Assembly: GCA_012837465.1 (NCBI GenBank)
Contig: DURG01000383.1
Coordinates: 1-6,484, forward strand
DNA: 6,484 bases
Reading direction: 5' to 3'
From: Propionibacterium sp.
Lineage (GTDB): Bacteria > Actinomycetota > Actinomycetes > Propionibacteriales > Propionibacteriaceae
Below the pieces are notes generated by a model, which had not been told where the DNA came from, searched no databases, and worked only from the letters and a program-made list of their open reading frames with translations. Made by a program: the position numbers and the translations under genes. Positions 1 to 5,416 of this stretch are shown one piece after another (within the stretch, counting starts at the first letter, position 1; the number at the start of each line of letters is the position of its first letter).

Positions 1-1
1 C

Positions 2-30
2 CCGATCGGTGCCCCCGATATATCGGGGGC
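2..30. repeat. Adjacent palindromes, including a perfect 20-bp inverted repeat
   Basis: Positions 11-30 read GCCCCCGATATATCGGGGGC, a perfect 20-bp palindrome that could form an 8-bp stem closed by TATA. One base to its left, positions 2-9 (CCGATCGG) form a second 8-bp palindrome. Neither strand has a T-rich run after the stem, so it is not a classical U-tract terminator. It lies about 125 nt past the end of the acetyltransferase gene on that gene's strand. It could be a bidirectional U-tract-less terminator for the minus-strand cluster, or a dimeric repressor site for a gene beyond the left edge. The symmetry is directly visible; the role is unknown. Confidence 0.6.
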
Positions 31-63
31 GAGGAGCGGCATCGGCGGCGGAGCGAATTCCCT

Positions 64-123
64 GTTGGCGCGGACGGATCTTCGTTGGCTCGGACGGATC
101 TCCGTTGGCGCCGACGCCTCGGC
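64..123. repeat. Degenerate 20-bp tandem repeat, three units
   Basis: Three consecutive 20-bp units start at 64, 84 and 104. The first reads GTTGGCGCGGACGGATCTTC. Unit 2 matches unit 1 at 18 of 20 positions and unit 3 at 15 of 20. The array sits in the non-coding stretch after the acetyltransferase gene. I see no protein-coding reason for it; it looks like a small slippage-derived or decaying intergenic repeat. Confidence 0.6.
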
Positions 124-145
124 CGTCGGACGACGGTGGGCCGAG
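118..145 (-). terminator. Possible terminator stem after the acetyltransferase gene
   Basis: CTCGGCC at 118-124 pairs perfectly with GGCCGAG at 139-145, and GTC/GAC (125-127/132-134) can extend the stem inside, around a GGAC loop. The structure begins about 10 nt after the acetyltransferase stop codon, where a terminator for the dxr cluster would be expected. No U-tract follows. An alternative 5-bp stem (123-127 with 132-136) competes with it. GC-rich sequence gives such stems easily by chance, so this is tentative. Confidence 0.3.
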
Positions 146-154
146 CCGAGCCAC

Positions 155-991
155 TCAGTAGTGCACGGTGGCCAGCGCGCCGACCTCGGTGAAACCCAAC
201 CGCTCGTAGCTCTTGATCGCCGCGGTGTTGAAGTCGTTGACGTACAGGCTGATCAGCGGATAGCGCTCCATCACCTGGTGGAACATCCCCGCCAGGGCGG
301 GGGTGCTGATCCCCCGGCCGCGCAGGTGTGGGGCGACCCACACGCCCTGGAGCTGGGCCTGGTCGTCCAACTTCGGGCCGAGGTCCGCCTTGAAGATCAC
401 GGTGCCCCGGTCGTCGACGATCCCGTAGGCGTCGCCCTGCTTGAGTCGGTCCTTCACGAAGCGCTCATAGCCACCGCCGTACTTGAACGGCGAACTACCG
501 ATCTCGTCGGTGTACATGTGCACCGACGCCTCGAGGTAGCTCGGGTAGTCGTCCATCGTGAGCAGCCGTACCCGTCGGTCCGGGGGCACCTCGGGCAGGT
601 GGTCCAACACCATCAACGGCTGTCGCTTGCGGATGTTCGACACGCTTCCCCAAGAACCGCGGAAGCGTTCCGCCAGGCCCACGTAGAGGCCGAGCACCGA
701 GATGGCTGGGCCGAGAATGGAGCTGCAGCGGCGCACGGGGCCGAGGCGGTCGACGTAGGCCGGCAGCGCGTCGGGGTCGAAGCCTGCGATGAACAGCGTG
801 CCGCCGTCGAGCAGGACCGACGTCAGCTCGCCGTCGCGCTCGAAGCCGTGGACGGCGCCCAGACGGCGACGGTCGATGCCGTACTCGCTGATACGCGAAG
901 CCAGGAACAGGTTCTCGACCGGGTTGCGCGCCAGGAACCGCGCGACGCGGGCGCGGTCGGCAGCACCCATCGTGGTCAGCCCGGAGTTCAT
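155..991 (-). CDS. DUF4081-GNAT family N-acetyltransferase
   Basis: A 278-residue protein of the GCN5-related N-acetyltransferase superfamily, predicted soluble and acetyl-CoA-dependent; the acceptor substrate is unknown. The N-terminal half (about residues 10-125) resembles the DUF4081 domain found with GNAT domains in actinobacteria. The C-terminal half (about 140-278) carries the GNAT core: the acetyl-CoA pyrophosphate-binding segment GVWVAPHLRGRGIS (216-229, with RGRG at 224-227) and the late motif around 249-267 (YVNDFN, then YERLGF). No signal peptide or membrane segment is visible. It lies 40 nt downstream of ispG on the same strand, where mycobacteria carry the similar Rv2867c (dxr-rip1-gcpE-GNAT order), so it is probably the last gene of that cluster. 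The ATG at 991 has no clear Shine-Dalgarno but has TAGAGT 6 nt upstream. Family assignment is firm; any link to isoprenoid synthesis or proteolysis rests on synteny only. Confidence 0.92.
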   Translation of the reverse strand: MNSGLTTMGAADRARVARFLARNPVENLFLASRISEYGIDRRRLGAVHGFERDGELTSVLLDGGTLFIAGFDPDALPAYVDRLGPVRRCSSILGPAISVLGLYVGLAERFRGSWGSVSNIRKRQPLMVLDHLPEVPPDRRVRLLTMDDYPSYLEASVHMYTDEIGSSPFKYGGGYERFVKDRLKQGDAYGIVDDRGTVIFKADLGPKLDDQAQLQGVWVAPHLRGRGISTPALAGMFHQVMERYPLISLYVNDFNTAAIKSYERLGFTEVGALATVHY

Positions 992-997
992 GGCGAA

Positions 998-1003
998 ACT
1001 CTA
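998..1003 (-). promoter_or_regulatory. Possible -10 element for a leaderless acetyltransferase mRNA
   Basis: Read on the minus strand this is TAGAGT, matching the actinobacterial -10 pattern TAnnnT. It ends 6 nt before the ATG at 991, so transcription would start at or next to the start codon. No good -35 hexamer is visible, and the purines could instead be a poor Shine-Dalgarno. It suggests the gene may be transcribed separately from ispG. Confidence 0.25.
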
Positions 1004-1031
1004 GGGCCAACGCCGGCACCGTGCGTGCAGG

Positions 1032-2174
1032 TCAGGAAACGGACACCTCAGGCGAGCCCAGCTCACCCATCTCGGCGGCGATGCGACGCGCCTCGAACAG
1101 CAGGGTCTCGACGATCTCGTCTTCCGGCACGGTCTTGATGACCTCGCCCTTGACGAAGATCTGGCCCTTGCCGTTGCCGGAGGCCACGCCGAGGTCTGCC
1201 TCGCGGGCCTCGCCGGGCCCGTTGACGATGCAGCCCATGACGGCCACGCGCAGTGGGGCCTCCATGCCCTCAAGGCCCTTGGTGACCTGCTCGGCGAGCG
1301 TGTAGACGTCCACCTGGGCGCGGCCGCAGGATGGGCAGGACACGATGTCGAGCTTGCGGGGGCGCAGGTTCAGCGACTCGAGGATCTTGAGGCCGACCTT
1401 GACCTCCTCGGCGGGCGGGGCGGACAGCGACACGCGGATGCTGTCGCCGATGCCCTGGCTCAGCAGCGCGCCGAAGGCGACCGACGACTTGATGGTGCCC
1501 TGGAACGCCGGGCCCGCCTCGGTGACGCCGAGGTGCAGCGGGTACTGGCACTTCTCCGAGAGCATCTCGTAGGCGCGCACCATCACGACGGGGTCGTTGT
1601 GCTTGACGGAGATCTTGAAGTCGTGGAAGCCGACCTCCTCGAAGAGGGAGGCCTCCCACAACGCGGATTCGACGAGGGCCTCTGCAGTGGGGGCGCCGTA
1701 CTTCTCCAGCAGGCGCTTGTCGAGCGAACCGGCGTTGACGCCGATGCGCAGGCTCACGCCGGCATCCGATGCGGCCTTGGCGATCTCGGCGACCTTGTCG
1801 TCGAACTGCTTGATGTTGCCCGGGTTGACGCGCACGGCCGCGCAGCCGGCGTCGATGGCGGCGAACACGTAGCGGGGCTGGAAGTGGATGTCCGCGATCA
1901 CGGGGATCTGCGACTTCATCGCGATGATCGGCAGCGCGTCGGCATCGTCCTGGCTGGGCACCGCGACGCGCACGATGTCGCAGCCGGTGGCGGTCAGTTC
2001 GGCGATCTGCTGCAGCGTGGCGTTGATGTCGGTGGTCTTCGTGGTGGTCATCGACTGCACGGAGATGGGGGCGTCGCCACCCACCTCAACCCTGCCCACC
2101 TTGATCTTGCGGGTGGGGCGACGAGGGGCGAGGACCGGCGGAGGCGCTGCGGGCATACCGAGGTTCAGGGACAT
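1032..2174 (-). CDS. ispG: 4-hydroxy-3-methylbut-2-enyl diphosphate synthase (IspG/GcpE)
   Basis: A 380-residue cytoplasmic iron-sulfur enzyme of the MEP isoprenoid pathway. It reductively converts 2-C-methyl-D-erythritol 2,4-cyclodiphosphate to 4-hydroxy-3-methylbut-2-enyl diphosphate. The N-terminal TIM-barrel part shows typical blocks: PISVQSMTTTKT (36-47), VIADIHFQPRY (92-102), VRVNPGN (114-120) and ISVKHND (188-194). The C-terminal part supplies the [4Fe-4S] ligands C280, C283 (SCPSCGR), C315 (MGCIVNGPGE) and E322, with the same spacing as C270/C273/C305/E312 of the E. coli enzyme. Length is normal for actinobacteria. The reading frame stays open upstream over rip1, but the ATG at 2174 gives the usual short N-terminus before TRKIKVGRVEVGG. 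The gene starts 38 nt after rip1 and is followed at 40 nt by the acetyltransferase. All key residues are present, so it should be active. Confidence 0.98.
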   Translation of the reverse strand: MSLNLGMPAAPPPVLAPRRPTRKIKVGRVEVGGDAPISVQSMTTTKTTDINATLQQIAELTATGCDIVRVAVPSQDDADALPIIAMKSQIPVIADIHFQPRYVFAAIDAGCAAVRVNPGNIKQFDDKVAEIAKAASDAGVSLRIGVNAGSLDKRLLEKYGAPTAEALVESALWEASLFEEVGFHDFKISVKHNDPVVMVRAYEMLSEKCQYPLHLGVTEAGPAFQGTIKSSVAFGALLSQGIGDSIRVSLSAPPAEEVKVGLKILESLNLRPRKLDIVSCPSCGRAQVDVYTLAEQVTKGLEGMEAPLRVAVMGCIVNGPGEAREADLGVASGNGKGQIFVKGEVIKTVPEDEIVETLLFEARRIAAEMGELGSPEVSVS

Positions 2175-2181
2175 GCCCGAC

Positions 2182-2187
2182 AGCCTA
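2182..2187 (-). promoter_or_regulatory. Possible -10 element directly upstream of ispG
   Basis: On the minus strand this reads TAGGCT (TAnnnT), ending 7 nt before the ispG ATG at 2174, inside the 38-nt gap after rip1. It could be the -10 of an internal promoter giving a leaderless ispG message. The AGG within it could instead be a weak ribosome binding site at normal spacing. No matching -35 sequence is evident. Confidence 0.25.
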
Positions 2188-2212
2188 CTCGTCCTGTGGC
2201 AAGAGGTTCGAC

Positions 2213-3496
2213 TCAGAAGAGCCGGATCGGTGAAAAGACGTCGGCTGCGATCAGCACCAGGCCGACGATCAGTAGGAAGCCGCCCACGAGGTAGGTCAGG
2301 GGCAGGCCCTTGGCCGTGTCGACGGGGCCAGGGTCCGGGCGGCCGGTGAGCTTGGCAAACTGGCGCCGCAGCCACTCCCAGATGGCGCCTGCGACGTGCC
2401 CGCCGTCCAACGGCAGCAGCGGCACGAGGTTGAGGATCGCGACGAAGAGGTTCACCGATCCCAGCAGCGACATGAAGGACGCGGCCCGGTTGGCGACGGT
2501 CAACTCGTCCGCCGTGCTGATCTCGCCGGCGACGCGGGAGGCGCCCACGATCGACAGGGGCGAGTTCACGTCGCGGGGCTGGCCCGTGACGAGGTCGACC
2601 GCGACGTTCCAGACGCGCACCGGGAAGGACGCGAGGGCGACGACGGACTGCTTGGTCATCGACCACATCTGCTGCGCAGTGGCCACCGGGCCCGACCTGG
2701 TCAGTTCCTGCGTGGGCGAGACCCCGAAGAAGCCTGCCTCGATGAACTTGGTGGGGTCAAGCCGGTCGGGCACGTGGTTGAGCACTGTGTTGACGGTGGG
2801 CAGCGTCACCTCGGCACCGTTGCGGGCCACGGTCACCGTTGCCGGCTGGTCGCGGTTCGCGCGGATGAGGTCGCCCATCTGCTCCCAACTGGTCAGCGGC
2901 ACGCCGTTGAAGGCGACCAACTGGTCTCCTTCCCGGACGCCCGCCTCGACGGCCGGCGTGGGCGGGTCGTCATCGCTACAGGTGCGTTCGGCCCGCTCAG
3001 CTGAGATCGCGCACTGCGAGACCTGCTCGACGACGAGCGTGGGCTGGTACGTGCCGTGCAGCACGTTGATGCCCAGGAAGATGAGGAACGCCAGCAGCAC
3101 GTTCATGGCCGGGCCGCTGAGCATGACGATGATCTTCTGCCAGGTCTTCTTCTGGTAGAAGAGCTTGCCGTCGTCCTCCGGGCGGATCTCCTCCCATTCG
3201 AAGGCGCGGGCCTGGTCGGCGATGCGGGTGAGCCTCGTCTGCTTGGCGCCCTCCCGCTTGGGCGGGTACATGCCCACGAGGCGCACGTAGCCGCCGAGCG
3301 GGATGGCCTTGAAGCCGTACTCGGTCTCGCCGCGGCGGGTCGACCACAGGGTCTTGCCGAAGCCGACGAAGTACTGGGTCACCTTCACGCCGAAGAGCTT
3401 GGCGGGGATCAGGTGGCCGACCTCGTGCAGCGCGATCGAGGCCATGATCAACGCGAAGAACAGGATCGCGAAGGCAATGGTGAGCACGACCGTCAT
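2213..3496 (-). CDS. rip1: Site-2 intramembrane zinc metalloprotease (M50 family, Rip1/RseP type)
   Basis: A 427-residue membrane protease that cuts transmembrane substrates within the bilayer; the mycobacterial counterpart Rip1 (Rv2869c) cleaves anti-sigma factors. The first membrane segment (about 2-22) runs into the zinc motif HEVGH (24-28: H24, E25, H28). PLGGYVRLVG (66-75) is the conserved GGY membrane-associated loop. A second hydrophobic segment spans about 123-145. A single PDZ domain covers roughly 150-240, with AGVREGDQLVAFNG at 185-198. The NxxPLLPLDGG motif (356-366) supplies metal ligand D364. A last membrane segment spans about 400-420. Cysteines 162 and 173 flank the start of the PDZ domain on the predicted outer face. 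The ATG at 3496 shares ATGA with the dxr stop and begins the hydrophobic N-terminus; an in-frame start 14 codons upstream would add charged residues before it, so it was rejected. The Shine-Dalgarno is weak, and expression is probably coupled to dxr translation. Its own substrate here is unknown. Confidence 0.96.
   Translation of the reverse strand: MTVVLTIAFAILFFALIMASIALHEVGHLIPAKLFGVKVTQYFVGFGKTLWSTRRGETEYGFKAIPLGGYVRLVGMYPPKREGAKQTRLTRIADQARAFEWEEIRPEDDGKLFYQKKTWQKIIVMLSGPAMNVLLAFLIFLGINVLHGTYQPTLVVEQVSQCAISAERAERTCSDDDPPTPAVEAGVREGDQLVAFNGVPLTSWEQMGDLIRANRDQPATVTVARNGAEVTLPTVNTVLNHVPDRLDPTKFIEAGFFGVSPTQELTRSGPVATAQQMWSMTKQSVVALASFPVRVWNVAVDLVTGQPRDVNSPLSIVGASRVAGEISTADELTVANRAASFMSLLGSVNLFVAILNLVPLLPLDGGHVAGAIWEWLRRQFAKLTGRPDPGPVDTAKGLPLTYLVGGFLLIVGLVLIAADVFSPIRLF
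3493..3496 (-). promoter_or_regulatory. ATGA stop-start overlap of dxr and rip1
   Basis: On the minus strand these four bases hold the rip1 ATG (3496-3494) and the dxr TGA (3495-3493). Such overlaps usually go with termination-reinitiation by the same ribosome. No strong ribosome binding site precedes the rip1 ATG, and no -10-like hexamer lies close to it, unlike the other starts in the window. Confidence 0.85.
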
Positions 3497-4695
3497 GCGG
3501 TGGCACCCGCGATCTCCGCGGCGCGGGTGCGGCCCCACGCGTCGGCGGCGAGGACGGCCTCAAGAGTCAGGCCCTCGTCGGCGACGTGGCCATCGGCCAG
3601 GTGCTGGTCGAGGCACTGCCCCACGATGCGGGTGATGTCGAGGAAGCCGATCTGCCCGTCCCAGAACGCGTCCACGCAGGCCTCGTTGGCCGCGTTGTAG
3701 ACCGCCGGGGCGGTACCAGCCGCCTTGCCGGCGCGGCGGGCGAGTTCGACGGCGGGGAACGTTTCGTCGTCGAGGGGCTCGAACGTCCAACTGGCCGCGG
3801 TGGTCCAGTCGATCGGGCTGGCCGCGTCCTTCAGCCGGTCCGGCCAGGTGAGCGCGATGCCGATGGGCATGCGCATGTCTGGCGGGGAGGCCTGGGCGAT
3901 CGTGGAGCCGTCGTGGTACTCGACCATGGAGTGGACGATGGATTGTGGGTGCACGGTGACGGTGATGTCGTCGTAGTCGACGTCGTACAGCAGCGCCGCC
4001 TCGATGAGCTCGAGGCCTTTGTTGACGAGCGTGGCGGAGTTGATGGTGATGACCCTGCCCATCGCCCAGGTGGGGTGCGCCATGGCCTGCTCGGGAGTCA
4101 CGTCGGTGAGTTCCGCGCGGGTTCGGCCGCGGAAGGGGCCGCCCGAGGCGGTGAGGATGAGCCTGCGCACCTCGTCGGCGCGCCCGGAGCGCAACGCCTG
4201 CGCGAAGGCCGAGTGCTCGGAGTCGACCGGCACGATCTGCCCCGGACGTGCCGCGTCGGTCACGAGGCGGCCGCCGATGACGAGGGATTCCTTGTTGGCC
4301 AGGGCGAGCGTGCTGCCCGCGGCGAGGGCCGCGAGGGTGGGTTCCAGGCCGGCGGCGCCGGTGATGGCGTTGAGGACCACGTCGGCGCCGGAACTGGCCA
4401 ACTGCGTGGAGGCCTTGGGGCCCATCAGGAGCTTGGGGAGGCGGTACTCCCCCTGGTCCCAGCCCTTGGCGCTCGCGGCATCGTAGAGGGCACGCTGCAG
4501 TTGGTTGGCCGCCGATGCCTTGGCCAGCGCCACCACCTCGGGCTCGAACTCGATGACCTGCTGGGCCAACAGCTCGATGTTCCCGCCGGAGGCGGACAGG
4601 CCGGTCACCCGGAACTGGTCGCGCCGGGTGGAGATCACGTCGAGGGTCTGGGTACCGATCGAGCCGGTGCTGCCGAGGAGGACGATGCTGCGCAC
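3493..4695 (-). CDS. dxr: 1-deoxy-D-xylulose 5-phosphate reductoisomerase (Dxr/IspC)
   Basis: A 400-residue cytoplasmic enzyme that makes 2-C-methyl-D-erythritol 4-phosphate from 1-deoxy-D-xylulose 5-phosphate with NADPH and a divalent metal, the committed MEP-pathway step and the target of fosmidomycin. The N-terminal Rossmann domain begins at once with the NADPH loop GSTGSIG (8-14). Metal ligands are D158 and E160 (PVDSEHSA) and E229 (NKGLELIEA), corresponding to D150, E152 and E231 of E. coli. Substrate-contact regions are SGGPFRG (184-190), the flexible loop with H207 and W210 (MAHPTWAMG), and S220, N225 and K226. A C-terminal helical domain follows (about 310-400). The start is GTG at 4695: it places the Rossmann strand exactly at the N-terminus, as in the family, and no upstream ATG or GTG lies in the short gap. 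AGGTGG lies 12 nt upstream, and a GATACT hexamer lies 6 nt upstream. It is the first gene of the leftward cluster. Confidence 0.98.
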   Translation of the reverse strand: MRSIVLLGSTGSIGTQTLDVISTRRDQFRVTGLSASGGNIELLAQQVIEFEPEVVALAKASAANQLQRALYDAASAKGWDQGEYRLPKLLMGPKASTQLASSGADVVLNAITGAAGLEPTLAALAAGSTLALANKESLVIGGRLVTDAARPGQIVPVDSEHSAFAQALRSGRADEVRRLILTASGGPFRGRTRAELTDVTPEQAMAHPTWAMGRVITINSATLVNKGLELIEAALLYDVDYDDITVTVHPQSIVHSMVEYHDGSTIAQASPPDMRMPIGIALTWPDRLKDAASPIDWTTAASWTFEPLDDETFPAVELARRAGKAAGTAPAVYNAANEACVDAFWDGQIGFLDITRIVGQCLDQHLADGHVADEGLTLEAVLAADAWGRTRAAEIAGATA

Positions 4696-4725
4696 CCCCC
4701 GAGTATCCCACCTAGGATCAATGGC
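4696..4725. promoter_or_regulatory. 30-nt divergent intergenic region between dxr and the phosphotransferase
   Basis: Both start regions must fit in 30 nt. On the plus strand TAGGAT (4713-4718) matches TAnnnT and ends 7 nt before the phosphotransferase ATG; AGGA (4714-4717) within it is also a ribosome binding site candidate, 8 nt from that ATG. On the minus strand GATACT (4707-4702) is one base off TAnnnT and ends 6 nt before the dxr GTG. AGGTGG (4713-4708) is the ribosome binding site candidate for dxr, at a long 12-nt spacing. The palindrome CCTAGG (4711-4716) gives an AGG core to both strands. Any -35 contacts would lie inside the opposite gene. Leaderless and leadered readings cannot be separated from sequence. 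Confidence 0.4.
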
Positions 4726-5409
4726 ATGGCACAGGCATCAGTTCCCCAGCCCGGCACCCCGGTCCCCTTCGCGATCACGAGGTGGGCGGCCGCGAACCAA
4801 CGCCGAGTCGACGAGCTCGTCTGGCGCAACGAGGAGGGCGGGATCACCGCCCGGGTCGTCGCCGACGATGCCAAGCCGCTGTACGCCAAGTGGAGCCCCT
4901 ACGACCTGGAGCCCGAGGCCGAACGCCTCAGCTGGCTCTCCAGCCGCTTTCCGAGCCCGCGGATGGCCGACTACGAGGAACTCGACGACGGCTGGCTGAT
5001 CGTCACGGTGGGCCTGCCCGGCCGCTCCGCCGTCGAGTGGTGCGACCAGCCCGAGGTGGCGGCACGTGGCCTCGCCGAGGGGCTGGCCCAGCTCCACTCC
5101 CTCGACCCGGCCGATTCGATGTTCGACGCGCCCGAGTGGGTGGGCGAGCACGACGACGTGTTCGTCCTCGACATCGTGCACGGCGACGCCTGCGTCCCCA
5201 ACGTGCTGCTGGGCGACGACGGGTCGTTCGTCGGGATGGTCGATGTCGGCAACCTCGGCGTGGCCAGCCGCTGGGCCGACCTAGCCGTCGCCTCCTGGTC
5301 ACTCGAGCACAACTTCGGGCCGGGCGCAGACCAGGAGTTCTGGGCCGCCTACGGCGAAGCGCCGGATCCCGATGAGATCCGGCGCTATCGCCAGTTGTAC
5401 TTCAGGTGA
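4726..5409 (+). CDS. Compact APH(3')-like phosphotransferase
   Basis: A 227-residue member of the aminoglycoside phosphotransferase/kinase-like fold, predicted to move the gamma-phosphate of ATP to a hydroxyl group; the substrate is not known. The N-lobe carries the probable ATP-anchoring lysine K55 (LYAKW) and its partner E64 or E66. The C-lobe carries the Brenner motif HGDACVPN (152-159, catalytic D154, N159) and the metal-binding VDVGNLGVASRWADLA (172-187, D173). HGDAC.PN and the D.G.LGVA.R.AD block resemble APH(3') enzymes specifically, as does the ending FWAAYG...YR. APH(3') proteins are usually about 260-270 residues; here the stretch between LHSLD (123-127) and HGD is only about 25 residues, so the substrate-binding insertion seems cut back. 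The ATG at 4726 follows AGGA at 8 nt; another ATG at 4721 is out of frame. The gene diverges from dxr and converges on gdhA. It may be a resident kinase rather than a resistance enzyme. Family is firm, function open. Confidence 0.9.
   Translation: MAQASVPQPGTPVPFAITRWAAANQRRVDELVWRNEEGGITARVVADDAKPLYAKWSPYDLEPEAERLSWLSSRFPSPRMADYEELDDGWLIVTVGLPGRSAVEWCDQPEVAARGLAEGLAQLHSLDPADSMFDAPEWVGEHDDVFVLDIVHGDACVPNVLLGDDGSFVGMVDVGNLGVASRWADLAVASWSLEHNFGPGADQEFWAAYGEAPDPDEIRRYRQLYFR
5358..5386. terminator. Strong 11-bp hairpin inside the phosphotransferase 3' end
   Basis: AGCGCCGGATC (5358-5368) and GATCCGGCGCT (5376-5386) are exact reverse complements around a 7-nt loop (CCGATGA). The stem covers codons 211-221 of the phosphotransferase. 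On the gdhA strand it starts 27 nt after the gdhA stop, a normal position for an intrinsic terminator. No U-tract follows on the minus strand; on the plus strand a modestly T-rich stretch precedes the phosphotransferase stop. Likely a gdhA terminator placed in the neighbouring coding sequence, possibly acting both ways. Confidence 0.5.
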
Positions 5410-5416
5410 CCGGTCA
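5407..5416. other. Palindrome made by two convergent stop codons
   Basis: TGACCGGTCA is a perfect 10-bp palindrome. Its left TGA is the phosphotransferase stop on the plus strand and its right TCA is the gdhA TGA on the minus strand; the 4-nt gap between the genes is CCGG. There is therefore no intergenic space for a separate terminator, so transcription must end inside one of the two coding regions or run into antisense. Confidence 0.75.

Noticed and set aside
64..123. A CRISPR array.
   Set aside because: The 20-bp units are directly adjacent with no spacers, and no cas gene is present.
65..1138. A 357-residue plus-strand open frame opposite the acetyltransferase.
   Set aside because: It has no recognisable domain, is rich in R, A, V and H, and crosses from non-coding DNA through the acetyltransferase and into ispG on the opposite strand; it is a codon-bias shadow.
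2175..2666. A 164-codon upstream extension of the ispG frame.
   Set aside because: It overlaps rip1 on the same strand, the translation is arginine- and proline-rich with no family similarity, and the ATG at 2174 gives the standard IspG N-terminus.
3497..3538. A longer rip1 start 14 codons upstream.
   Set aside because: It would put charged residues before the first membrane helix and lie wholly inside the dxr C-terminal codons; the ATGA overlap start is typical for coupled genes.
3586..4725. A plus-strand open frame antisense to dxr that runs in frame into the phosphotransferase, suggesting a 607-residue fusion.
   Set aside because: The translated part opposite dxr is low-complexity (rich in G, V, D, R) and is the reverse-frame shadow of a GC-rich gene. 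The phosphotransferase has its own ATG with AGGA at proper spacing.
4721..4999. An alternative ATG at 4721 opening a different plus-strand frame.
   Set aside because: It runs only through the early phosphotransferase region and encodes a serine/proline/arginine-rich product with no motif.
4726..5409. An acquired aminoglycoside resistance gene on a mobile element.
   Set aside because: No transposase, integrase or terminal inverted repeats flank it, its base composition matches its neighbours, and it is shorter than known APH(3') enzymes.
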